Assembly: GCA_028554755.1 (NCBI GenBank)
Contig: JAPTOF010000024.1
Span: forward strand, 2,666,001-2,730,000
Reading direction: 5' to 3'
Length of the DNA: 64,000 nt
Source: Cordia subcordata
Taxonomy: Eukaryota > Streptophyta > Magnoliopsida > Boraginales > Cordiaceae
This document shows, piece by piece, positions 21,935 through 33,500 of the stretch. How positions within the stretch are numbered: position 1 is the stretch's first letter; every line of letters begins with the position of its first letter. The translations under genes were made by a program, and so were the position numbers. Below the pieces are notes generated by a model, which was given only the letters and a program-made list of their open reading frames with translations, did no database searches and had not been told where the DNA came from.

Positions 21935-22010
21935 TCTTAGAGTTACAATTTCATCTAAAAGCTTAAGCTTGTAGAGAGGATATTGATTTATTTATTTATT
22001 GTGGTTAACA
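21935..22010 (-). repeat. TRIM-like element, 5' short LTR
   Basis: 76 bp, immediately followed on the minus strand by the initiator-tRNA-Met primer site (plus 21923-21934). Partner of 10763-10842. Confidence 0.7.
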
Positions 22011-22015
22011 AAAAT

Positions 22016-24643
22016 ATGGGTTGTTAATGCAATTTATAATAAATTCCACAAGCATTGTGGAAGAAAATGATCATATTTATTTATTTTGTTGCTAATTCGA
22101 TTTGAGCTCCAATGAGGGTCACTTAGTGGAGAAAGTTAGACATCAAATCAGCGTTTATTCATAATATGTTATAACTTTATTCATAGAATAACATATATTT
22201 TAAAGATCATTAATTATTATGTGCATTGTGTTACAATTACAAACCTAATTATGTTTTCAATCAAATTTTAAAATTTGTATCCATGCAATAAGTTCGATTT
22301 TTAAGAAAATTATTGCAATAACTTGTAGACTTCACAAATGAATTTCAAAGTGGATTCGACTCTTCTTTGATAATTATAAATAATGGGAAACTTCATGCAC
22401 TGGTCTATCCCATTCCAAATTTACAAATCGTAGTAATATAAACTGCATGCACACTACACGTACTGTGCATGCTCGTTGCATACACTAGCTATACTATGCA
22501 CACACAAACACTATGCATACTTCACACGCTTTGTACACACATTACATACAACTCACCATATTATACAATGTTAAACTTCCACATATTACGCATACTATCC
22601 ATACTACCCATACATATTACACACACTACACAAATACATTACACACAGCATACACACTAAACATATTACACACGCTTCACACTCAAAACACACACTACAC
22701 AAATTACATAAACTACATTAACTTTATATCTTTATCTTTTTTATTTTTAAATTGGGTATATGTTTGGAATATAGCTTAAGATTCCTAGGAATCTCAAGTT
22801 TAGATCAAATATAGAAAAGACAAGAAGTGCTCCCTCCCCTACATTTAAAACACACATTATCCTTAATGTGAAAAATAAAGAAAACAAAATAAATAAATAA
22901 ATAAATAAACAAAAAATGCTAATTTGAGGACCGTGATGCTAGAGGTGGTCGGACCTACAAAAACAAAGAAACAACACATTCCTCCTTTTTTGTTACAAAT
23001 CCAAAGCAATAAAACATTTCAAATCTTATCTCGAAAATAATTAAGGATGTTATAATAGATATGCAGGAAGGCATCAATAGTAGCATATTCATCCTTAATG
23101 GAACTCATTGCCGAATTAAACCGATCGACTGATAAACTAAACATAACATACATGAACCAAAAATTAGCCACACCATAGTATCCCAAAATATAACCAGATG
23201 GGTTTAAACAGTGAAGGTTTGAGTAAACTCTTTACAAGGTTCAAAATATGCAAGACAATTAAGATCAACATATGATTTTCAATCTATATTCTCAACCAAA
23301 ATATCAATTGCGGATTTCAAATCCAACTCTTTTTTTCCATAAGTTTCCTAATGAAAAAATTTGCAAAAAGAAAAAAAATTTTCTCTTTACACAACTCAAA
23401 ATAAGCATGACATTCAATTGCAAAAATATATAACCCAACCAATATTGGCAAAAATTTCATCAATAGCATTCATGAAATTCAAAATCTCTAAAGTCTCAAC
23501 AAGTAAAAATTTTCAAGAAAGTAAAAGACAATAAGAAATTTTGGAATACCTCTTTTGTTGCCTTGAATATGAAAAACAAAGTAGTATATTTCGTGGAAAA
23601 TGAGGCACGGTTGCTCACAAGGGTTGCCCAACTCAAATTCAAGCTTTACTAAGTGAAAGAGCAACACGATGAAACATGGTCGTTGAAGAGGGTATGGCGG
23701 CACATGCCGGTGGTGGCGACCGATCAGCCACTGGCAATGGTGGTAGGTGTGGCTTGGTTGACTCCTTGTTCTTGTGGTTATGTGTTGATTTTTTAGGGTT
23801 GCTTGCTTGCTTTTTCTTAGTTATGATGTGTATTTGCGAATGGGTCGGTATATTTGGTGACGGTTTGAAGCTTTAGAGGTGTTTAATGGTGGGTTTGCTT
23901 TTTGAAACTTTCTTTTTGGCTCTTGGGCTTGATTTTGATGGTTTTCTTACCACTTTTGAAAGCTTTGCAAGTGGGTGTTGAGATTTGTTAAAGGATTAAA
24001 GCTCTTGAGGGGTGGTTATGGTTGTTTGTGGTGGTGAGTTTGGTGGTAAAGGTGTGAGGAAGAAGAAGAAGGAAAAAAGAAATAATAAAAGTGAGAGACT
24101 TGTCTGACTTTTATTACTTGAAGGAAAAACCATATTTCCTTAGGCATTGGCATGCCTAAGTCACTGCTACTAGAATCCGCCAGAAAGCATGAAATTTTCA
24201 ATAGCTAAGTGTACTTTCTCCACTAAAATCAATTCCTTGCAACCATCAAAACACTCGAATTTCATCGGAGAAAGTTTAAGGTTTTCAAGGTAGAAGATGA
24301 CCAAAAGTTATTTAAAAAATCCTAGAAAATAAGAAAAATTGCAAAAAAACAAAACTAAAATAAACACTCCAGGGACTTAGGCATGGGTTTCTTTCCACAA
24401 GCGCCCTTGTTTAATATCCTAGACTCGACGTAGCCAATCTTCTAAACTTTTTCTGGAGGTTTCTGCTCAATTTCTTCAATTAAAGATTCGGATGAAGCTT
24501 GTGATGTACCGATTTGTTCTTGCACTTTCCACAAACTTGCTTCTTTCATCAAGCGATTTCCAGTCCTTTCAATCTATGGGTAAAATTGTAAATCACCTAC
24601 AATCTCGTCCCATCATAAAAAGAGCAAAAATAATTATTACCAA
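22016..24643. other. Unassigned AT-rich DNA with a CA-rich low-complexity block
   Basis: No gene recognised. From about 22440 to 22720 the sequence is an irregular array of ACACATTACAC/CATACTA-like units, compositionally similar to 7200-7330 inside the foldback element. From about 24250 to 24643 the minus strand is probably the start of the internal region of the older Gypsy relic, since it lies just past that element's primer site, but no intact gag is visible. The small frame at 23676-23876 has no recognised domain. Confidence 0.45.
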
Positions 24644-24666
24644 GTCCCCGCAATGGTGCCAAAATT

Positions 24667-25972
24667 TGATAGATGACAAATCCACCAAAAATAAAATACC
24701 TACTCTCAGTTCACAATTTGTGATAGCTTTGAGAAGGGTCAAATCTACAAGGATTGGTTTATAAAATATAATTTTTATGCCAAGATAGAAGTTCAAGGAA
24801 AATGCAAGAGGGGGTTGGAAATTAAAATTAAACAAACAATAAATAAAAGAATAAAGAACTAATAACAATTTTTTTTTAAAAAAAAAGAAAATTAAAAAAA
24901 GAGTTAAATGATAAACAACCTAGCCTAGGATGTAAATCTCAATTTACGCCTACAGATCTAATCCTAGATGCAAGAATGACTCTAACCTATTTCGATGAAC
25001 CAATTCTAGTCGTTGACACAGACTAATAACCTAACATTTTCTTTCAATGTTGATAATGGTTTAAGTTCCCTACGATTTTTCCACGTTATCGTATTACTTA
25101 CTAGACGGTCTAACCCATGAAAATGCCCGCAGAGCCTATCTACAGGTAATACTATAGCTTTAAAAGTACCTGATTCTAAGAGTCAATTCTCTCACGACAA
25201 TTGCTTAGTTAGATTATATGTTTTCTCGGGAAACCTAGTTCATCACTTAGTTAGATTAATTAGATTAAGAATCTAATTTTGCTAATTGGCAAGCTACCAT
25301 CGAGCAATTGAATAATCGCCGACAAATTAAACAATCACAAGACATTATTAATTCTTAAATAAAAAAAACACATAAATATCAAAATAAAGCGAAAGGAGAA
25401 AATCAATTAGATCTCACATATTTTTTAAACTTCGAATAAACACTAGATAGGATAAAAATATGGCGATTAGGAGCGCTACAAAAATATTTTGAACAATAAG
25501 ATTGAAAATCCAATAATTTTGTAGTTCCCTAGAAGATTTATAGAAAAAATATGTAACCTAAAAGTTCTTTTGGATAAGGAAACTGTTTTAATGCTAATCT
25601 AAAATAAAAGATAAATAGCCAAAATACAATCTTGGTCAAAATAAAATTCCTCCAAAATATTGTCTTTCCTTCTAGAATTAAAATAATCTTTTGGCCAATA
25701 ATTTCTGCCCAATAAAGCTAGAAAGTATCTTTCAATTCTTGGTCAAGCTGGTCAATCCCGCATAAAATCTTGCATGGGCGCGTCTAAGGCTACGACATCT
25801 AATTGACAACTCCAACCATGTCAAAAAGCTCCTTGAATCCATATATATCCCTTCCATCTTCTTTTCCAAACATTTTTATGACAAAATACACAATATAATA
25901 GCAATTAGAAAGTATCTAATCTTCAATTTAAGAACAACAACTACGGATTCATGGTTTATTTTGGACTTATCA
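24667..25972 (-). repeat. Old Gypsy LTR, complete copy
   Basis: Starts TGATAGATGACAAATCC next to the primer-site relic and ends TTTTGGACTTATCA. The right-hand half (about 25368-25972) is repeated at 26961-27608 with moderate divergence. Confidence 0.6.
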
Positions 25973-26960
25973 ATTTCCCCTACACTTAGACCATGCTTGC
26001 TCTCAAGCATAAACTCAATTTAGAGCATAAAATCTTCATGCAGGATTTCTTGAAAATCTTATTTCCCATGTTTGATGCAAGTCTAACACAACCCATTTTA
26101 AGATATATACAAGCGTCAAACAACTGCAAATATTCTCACAGCACCAAAACAAAGTTTTCTTTTCTCATGCACTTGATATCCCAAACAACGCAAAACTCAC
26201 ACCAAAAGACATTGAGTGCCAAGTTTTACTTCACAAACCCTTTAACAAACTTGAGCACAACTCAGAAAACTTTACTCAAAAACAAAAGTTTTCACACAAA
26301 TTCATTCACTTTAACAAACTCAAGCATGTTGCACAAGCAGATTAAAGTCTTTTTTCCTTTTAAATCACACAAGCAAAGCTTCAACTCTTAAATACAACAC
26401 CTATATGTATCTAACTTGCAAAGAGGCAAACAATCTTTTTCATGCATTCTTTTCAATAACATTGACTTAACCTTAAGAAACTACAAATTTTTTCTTTTCA
26501 AAAACTTGGATCTTTGTTAAGCAATAACTTTTCAAGAAACAATTATTTTTCAAAACATTACCCCAATTTTTTTTTTCAAAATTCACCACGCTATATTGTT
26601 GCACCAAAAACTCCACCTTACTTCAAAAGAAACACCTCAATCCCCTCATAATTCAAATTGAAGCACACAATCTATCAAAAAACTCTCCACCACAACTCAT
26701 AAAGATTTAAAGAATAAAACAAAGGAAAACTAGTTTTTAGCAAGATAAAATAAGTATCACCACATGTACTAGCCACACTAATAGCACCCAAACTCTAGGT
26801 AAATGAACCTTGCACCAATTAAAGCACACACAAAATTATAGGCAAAGAACGATTATACTAGTGCAAAGAAGCAAAATCGCTTGCCTCAATGTGTAATTTT
26901 CCTCGAGAAAAACAAGTTTCATGGCTTGCCTAAAATGTCACTCACCTTTTTGATGCTATG

Positions 26961-27608
26961 ACAATCAAAAAAACATAAGTACCAAAATAAAGGGAAAAGA
27001 GAAAATTAGTTAGATCTCATAGATTTTTAGAACCATAAACTTCGAATCAAGCCTAATTAGGATAAAAGTCTGGCAATTAGGCGCCTAAAATAAAGAAAAA
27101 TATTTGCTAGAAAAATATTCTGAATAATAAGATGAAAACTCGATAATTTTATGTAGTTCCGTGGAGGATTTGCATAAAAATATCTAACCTAGGAGTTTAT
27201 TCAGCTAAGGAAATTCTTTTAATCCTAATCTAAACTAAAAGATAAATAGCTAAAATTACAATCCTAGTCAAAATAAAAGTCCTCCAAAATATTATTTTTC
27301 CTTCTAGAATTAAAATAATCTTTTGGCCAATAATTTCTGCCCAAGAAAGCCAAAAAATATTTTTCAATTCTTGGTCAAACTAGTCACTTCCACGTAAAAT
27401 CTTGCGTGGGTGCGTCTAAGTATGCTACATCTAATTTTTGGCAACTCTAAACATGTCCAAAAGCTTCTTGAATCCATATATATCGCTTTCATCTTCTTTT
27501 CCAAGCATTTCTATGTCAAAATACTAGAAATAATTACAAATAGGAACCATCTAATCTTAAATTTAAGCACAAACAAATATGGATTCATGGTTTATTTTGG
27601 ACTTATCA
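26961..27608 (-). repeat. Old Gypsy LTR, truncated copy
   Basis: Corresponds to the right-hand half of the 24667-25972 LTR and shares its end, GGTTTATTTTGGACTTATCA. The left half is absent. Confidence 0.6.
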
Positions 27609-27677
27609 CACAACTATTCAAGTTTGACCTGTCAAGTCAAGTCGTGGGGGCACTATTTCGAGTCACACATGAGGGGG

Positions 27678-27790
27678 TGTTAAAATATATAAAACTCCCA
27701 CATGAAAAAGTCTCAAGAATCAAGTTCAACATATAAGGTCGTATGCCACTACTCATATTAACTAATTAGTTTTTGTGATGGAACCTTAGT
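27678..27790 (+). repeat. Copia LTR fragment
   Basis: A polypurine-like GAGGGGG is followed by TGTTAAAATATATAAAACTC and CCCACATGAAAAAGTC, resembling the LTR starts at 51381 and 51680. Only the first part of the LTR is recognisable. Confidence 0.5.
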
Positions 27791-28494
27791 AATTCTTAAC
27801 GCAATCATAGCATATTAGTTAACGTGCAATTTAGCCCAAATCAATTTATACCAATGTTTATAAACCCAATCTATGCATTGAATTTACGTATTAATTCGCA
27901 AATGTTAGTTGAGCATTGCTCAAGAAATCATTGATAATTAATTATTCTAGCAAGTTCTAGGCAGTATATGACTGTGAGACTTCTCTAGCTTTCTTTTGTT
28001 GTTTGATGGACGTATTGAAAGTGAAAATAATTGGTTCAGGAAGTTTTAAGAAAGATAAATATTGTTTTTTTTGTCATCAGATAATTGATTATTTACAAAC
28101 TAGAACATAACTCCCGCTATGCACGAAAAATATGAGTATTTTGAATATCTTTATTTATTATTGATAACTATATTTTTGTAAGAAAAAATATAAAGATATT
28201 TCCTAAAACTTGGAAAATTTTCATTATTAATCATATTTAATGAGAAATATGTAGTAACTAAATAAAACATTTTAATTTGAGAAGTAAATTAAAAAAAAAA
28301 AAAACATGCATGGTCATGTGGCATCAACAAAAAAGTCATATATTCTCCTTTACGTAATATATAGAACGGGAATAAATTCATTGAATTAGGAAATTATTTT
28401 ATTGAAGGAAATTTCTATTAGGCGACAAAAGTTACATGACATGATGACAAGTGGCATCAATTAATATATGGCATGGACTTTCTTTTATAATATA
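27791..28494. other. Unassigned AT-rich DNA
   Basis: No gene seen. Very AT-rich with homopolymer runs. Confidence 0.5.
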
Positions 28495-28813
28495 CTAGTA
28501 CTTAACATGTGTGCTGCACAGGTGAGTCAATATAAATTTGCTATTATCAAATTACATAGGTAATTTATCATTTAATTTGTTTAATATATTAAAAAATTAT
28601 TAATATTTTGTTAAAAGTAATATTAGTTTATTATCTATATAAAGTAACTTCCATTTATAGATCAATATTATAAATAAAATAATAAGAAAATTTTAAATTT
28701 AATTTGTTTACTTTTCACACATAATAATGTATAATCAAGTTTTACATTTTAATCTAAGCTCTACAGTTTTTTTGGGTTGTAGGTAAGGAAGTGATTCCAT
28801 ATAATTAATTAAT

Positions 28814-28852
<39 letters not shown>

Positions 28853-28975
28853 ATGCGCGTGTATATATTTATTTAGTTGAATGGACGTAAACTAAAGCAT
28901 ATATGTGTCTTCTTCACATGTTACTACTTGTCATCACCTAGTGTTAGTGATATTAGTATATAGTATAGATATAGA
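28495..28975 (-). mobile_element. Helitron-like non-autonomous element
   Basis: On the minus strand the element begins A/TCTATATCTATACTATATAC at 28975 and ends with a short hairpin (ACCTGTGCAGCACACATGT, near 28504-28523) followed by GTACTAG/T at 28495. A 5' TC, a hairpin about ten bases from a 3' CTAG, insertion between A and T, and no target duplication together match plant Helitrons. It has no coding capacity. A (TA)n(TG)n microsatellite lies inside. Confidence 0.6.
28803..28865. repeat. (TA)n(TG)n compound microsatellite
   Basis: An alternating TA run followed by about nine TG units. Strongly purine-pyrimidine alternating and likely polymorphic. Confidence 0.9.
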
Positions 28976-30445
28976 TTTCATGTGAGGACTAATAGCTTCG
29001 ATTTTGTCACATGGAAAACCCTCCCCTTTTAGATAATACATAATATATTAATAAATTAACTAATAACAAATTAAAGATGAACATATCGTAAAAACATTGA
29101 TTGAGACTTCAATGTATATAATAGACAGTGGACGCTAAGCGCCCATTCGGTATGAAATAACGGATTGGAAAGAAAATGTCACTCAAGATAAAATAAAATT
29201 CATCCTGGAATGTTGTTGGAATACCTTTTTTTTTTTTCCCCTTTGTGTTAGGCCATAGCCTAAAAAGAAATAATAATCATAATAAGAATAAAATATCCAT
29301 TTTATTTCATTATTTGTAAATATCCTAACAACTTGGGATGGAAACAAAATCAACTCAATAGGCTACAAAACACCTATTCTTTGATTTAGTATAAATTTAG
29401 TGTAAATTTAATTTATGCACAACAAATATTTTTTTTTTCTTTTTATAACCTAAAACAATTCGACAATTAATAAACTATTAAATTGAACTCAGATGTAATT
29501 GTCTCGGTATTAGATTTTAGAAAAAAATATATATAATTATTCATGTACTATAAAAAATGAAAATTGAAAAGAAAAAGACCCAACAAAGTTTCTTATTCTG
29601 CTGTGGGGCCTTACAGTCAGGCTTAATAGTCTAGGCACGACTACTGGGCGATTTCAATAAGTTGGTGTACGCCCAAACCACATCATTCTAAGCTCTAACA
29701 TCCTCTCTTACATACCAAGCTCTCGGTAACATAGTTCTCTAGAAATTCTCTCCACTTTAGCAAACATAAAAAATCTTGTAATAGTTCAAATTGCGCCAGT
29801 CTTTTGATACCACAACGACGAGCAAATGCAAGTTACTCATCACTAGAAGATAAGGCATTGATACAATTTTTATTTTGTGATATTATCTGTGTGTTGATCC
29901 CTTACTGTCACTCAAACCAAGCTCGGGCCTAGACTGTGCTCTCATCGAATCGAGCGCATGTTACAAGCCCAGAAACCGTCAGCCCAGCCCATTCGGTTAT
30001 CTGTAGCTTCAACGAGCCATTAACATGCAAACAATAACAAGTCTCAGAGCAATATCCACGGATTAGCAGATAAACTATAAATGATAAATATCACAACATA
30101 CAGACACTGCAGGCTGCAGTAACAAGTGATTTCATATACATTCTACTGTGGTAGGATATTTACAATGTGCATTTGGCACCAGACCTAAAAAAAGAGGGTT
30201 AACACTTTACCCTAATACATGACAATCTTGTGGGCTGTTCCAGTGGGTCATTGAAGGGGAACAAAATGGCCCTTATAAACAAAACTGGAATAGTTACCAC
30301 GCTGAAAATGGACCAATAGTGACCGATCTGGATACATTTGGGCAAGCCACAGATGCAGCCAAAAATTACTCCAGTGTCCTAACAATGCAACTTATACTTT
30401 TGGACAGCTCCAAATATTCTTCTTGATGGCTTGATCAAGCTTACC
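28976..30445. other. Intergenic 3' flank of the SNF2 gene
   Basis: AT-rich and without a recognised gene. The stretch nearest 30446 should contain the SNF2 gene's 3' untranslated region and polyadenylation site; no clear signal was singled out. Confidence 0.45.
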
Positions 30446-30550
30446 TTATATATTGAATAGGTATCTTAAATCTTCCACTGTGAGGCGAGTGGCAGAGCCC
30501 CCGGTATGATCTTCACCAAAAGCAGATGCAACCATCTTTCTTTTTTCTTC
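30446..30550 (-). CDS. CHR28: SNF2 exon 11 (C-terminus)
   Basis: Acceptor TTTCTCAG/GAAGAA. Encodes [33 protein letters not shown] and TAA. This is the conserved end of the family, phase 0. Confidence 0.92.
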   Translation of the reverse strand, partial: EEKRKMVASAFGEDHTGGSATRLTVEDLRYLFNI

Positions 30551-33500
30551 CTGAGAAATTATGAATGATTAAATCTAAGCAGTAGAGAAAAAAGAAAGTA
30601 AGAAAACCTCAGGTAGGAAATAGAAGAGTCTAGATGGTGCACTTCCCAACCAATTAAACATTTTATCCAGAAGTAAAGAGTTGTCCACTTAGAAAGAACC
30701 TAAGAGACAAGCCACAGCAAGAAGACTAAAAGCAAGAATGACATTGGTGCAGTGAAAATTGTACTCTAGGCTTGGGAGGATGCAGAACACAAGGTTTCAG
30801 ACTGACAATATTTTTGGTGAATAACTAAGGGTCTGTTTGGTTTTCGTTTTTATTTTTGGTTTTGAAAATTGTTCTAAAAAACATGTTTCAAAAACAGTTT
30901 TTGAGAACAGAAGTTCAAAAGACTTGTTTGGTAATTTTTATGGTAAAGTAACTATAAAGTGGAGAGAGATTAAATAGAAATATGTTAGACATTATAATCA
31001 TTTCTTAATTACAAAATTGCCATTAATGAAGTAGACTCCTTGTTTCTGTAGAGTTTTCTATTTTTAAAACAACAATTCAGAGAACTGTTTGTTCTTAAAA
31101 ACAAAACCAAACAGGCCCTAAATTTCGAACATCATACCAAGGTAAAAGGTTTGGACTCTGAAGGCCATTCGCTACTGCAAGGTACTAACACAGGTATTAA
31201 CCAATTAGGGTAGGCTAGTGACCTGGGTTTGGATTGGTTATATATGGATCTTCAAGTAGTAGGTTAATCCTTGCAAAGAGAGTAAGAAAGATGGTGCCAG
31301 CATTCAGTGTTGAGTACCATGGCGATGCATGCATATTGCTGCAGTGTATATCTCGTGTCAAGCAATGCAATCCTGACCAGAGCCAAAAGAACTTTCTCAA
31401 TGGAGAATTAGTGCAAGCCTAACAACTCTGAAATGAAGATGGGTGAACCCTTGCTTTTTCCGTTGTTGACTGGAATTTTCTACCTAAACCCAAACACAAA
31501 AATACAATTGTCTACGAAGTAAAAGGCTTGGAAGAAGTTCTTAGTAAACTATATAGATTAAGAGATTAAGAAGCGTGAATGGTTCAAAGAATTGGACCTG
31601 AGATGGCATTGAATAATTAACAGAAGAACCCTTGTTAATTTACATTAGCCGAACTCCTAAAGTCGCAGTCTTGGAAAATTGAAAAGATGAATTCACATAA
31701 CATGAATTTCTTAAAAATTCTCCATTTCACATACAACATAAGTTAAAAACTTAAATAATAAAATAAAACTAAAACTAAGACTACAATTATTGGCCACGAT
31801 TAGCTAACCTGATGCACAAAATGAACTATAAGTTTCTCTGAAGAAACATTTAGAGACACATAAAATAACATCTTCTGTACATTATATCAACAATAATCCT
31901 GATCTCCCGTTTCCTCTAATTATGCCAATATTAGCCATTAGCATAACTTAACTTCACTAAATCAGATAGTAGCCAACTAAGTGCACACGCACGCACCCAC
32001 ACACCCCATGATGATTGATTTTCTTTCACTCATGTCACATTTGGTAAATCATTCGTATAATGCCAAGATAAAAGATACCTGAAGAGCCAGAATGCGATCT
32101 TCAACTGTGTCCTTAATGGTCAGACGTGATACAGTAACCGGTCGAGTCTGCCCTATTCTATGTGCACGATCCACAGCTTGATCTTCAGTAGTTGGATTCC
32201 ACCAAAGATCCAAAAGAATTACATGACAGGCTGCCACCATGTTTAAGCCAAGATTTCCGGCTTTTAGAGACATCAGCATAACAGTCACCTGCAAGATGCA
32301 TAAAATCAAACGAGGGAACCAAAGTGTAAGTTGGCAGTGGGGAAAAAAGGTGACAGTTTAAGTTTAATAGAAGCTACCATCAACTTTTGCTACTATCATG
32401 TAACATAAAGCTCATACAATTTGATGCATCATAGAGAGCTTCTGCATAAAATATAAATCACATTTTCCTAGGAAAAATAAATCACATCTGATAGCAAGAA
32501 GAAAGCATATGGATAACAGGAAAATGCAATTTATTACGGTTGTATTTGGAGAGAAGGATTGGAACTCCTATGGATTTTGAATGCTACCTCGAATTTGTTA
32601 TATTAGTTTGGATAAATTACATTTTAGTGGATTTTAAAATCTTACTGTAACTTATCACCAGTTTTATAAGTCATTTTGAAAGACTTGTTAAATTTGTATT
32701 TATTTGAAAGCCTCCTCCCTACCACAAGAATGCAAAAATTAGAATACAATTATTGAAAGCATCACAAATAGAGGTCCCGGTTAACTTCACAAGTTCTTAT
32801 TGTTGTCATCATTTTACAAATTGGCTCCTACTGTTTTAAAATATTCAGATTAACCCTCAACATGTTACAAATACAGTCAAATTAGTCTGTGTTTCACAAA
32901 GATCAAAACTCTCCATTGTTTGAAAAAATTCATATTAGTCCTCAATATTTTCCCGAAAGAGAACATCAAATATGTAAGAGGAATTAAAAAGAGAAGATGA
33001 ATCTCCATAATGAAAATGAAATGTAGCACAGAACCATGTGCTACAATCTCAGCATTCCTCAAAAGGATACACCATTAAGTAACTAAACATTACATTCCAA
33101 GACAAAGACAATATAGTAACTAACAAAGCCCTCTGCAGGACATGAACTTATTTCAACCTTCTGCCAGCCATTTCCATTGACATCATCCAAAAATAGCATA
33201 GCAACTGCAAAGAATTTTCCCTCCATTTCCTAATAGAACTGAAAATATCTAATACACAGAGGAATTATGTAACTACTCAAGTTACAAATAGCACAAGAAT
33301 CTTCTTCACAATGGAATAATTTAGAATCAGAAGATGATTCATCTCATCAAAAACTTTGCACATCAAATTGTCACCAGTCATACATCAAAACCATTAAATC
33401 ACCGCAAAACATTTTTAAAAGGAAGTTACTAATTTAAGAGTGGACTTCAGAAGTTATCCAAATATAAAAAGGGAAATGCTTTGCAATGACCAAGAACTTA

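Larger units (their letters stand above)
10763..22010 (-). mobile_element. TRIM-like mini-retrotransposon, interrupted by a Gypsy element
   Basis: Two direct repeats of 80 and 76 bp (10763-10842 and 21935-22010) act as very short LTRs. On the minus strand each begins TGTTAACCACAATAAATAAA. Next to the right copy, plus 21923-21934 reads GTTCTGATACCA, matching the 3' end of initiator tRNA-Met (one mismatch) and so forming the primer-binding site. Flanks AAAGT (10758-10762) and AAAAT (22011-22015) look like a slightly decayed 5-bp target duplication. With the Gypsy insertion removed, the whole element is only about 280 bp and has no coding capacity, as TRIM/SMART elements do. Confidence 0.7.
24645..27608 (-). 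mobile_element. Older Gypsy relic with a rearranged LTR-internal-LTR order
   Basis: At 24645-24661 a decayed tRNA-Asp primer site (TCCCCGCAATGGTGCCA) abuts a 1306-bp LTR-like block (24667-25972, TG...CA). On the other side, 25973-26960 resembles the region normally next to a 3' LTR, with CTTGCTCTCAAGC as in the Athila-type element's CTTGTCCTCAAG. A second, truncated copy of the LTR follows at 26961-27608. No gag-pol domain was seen. The order suggests recombination between tandem copies or within a nested pair. Confidence 0.6.

Noticed and set aside
10763..22010. A large direct target-site duplication flanking the Gypsy element
   Set aside because: The repeats are the two short LTRs of a TRIM-like element, shown by the adjacent initiator-Met primer site; the Gypsy has its own 5-bp duplication.
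22469..22779. ORFs rich in His/Thr/Tyr
   Set aside because: They translate a CA-rich low-complexity array; no domain and no start context.
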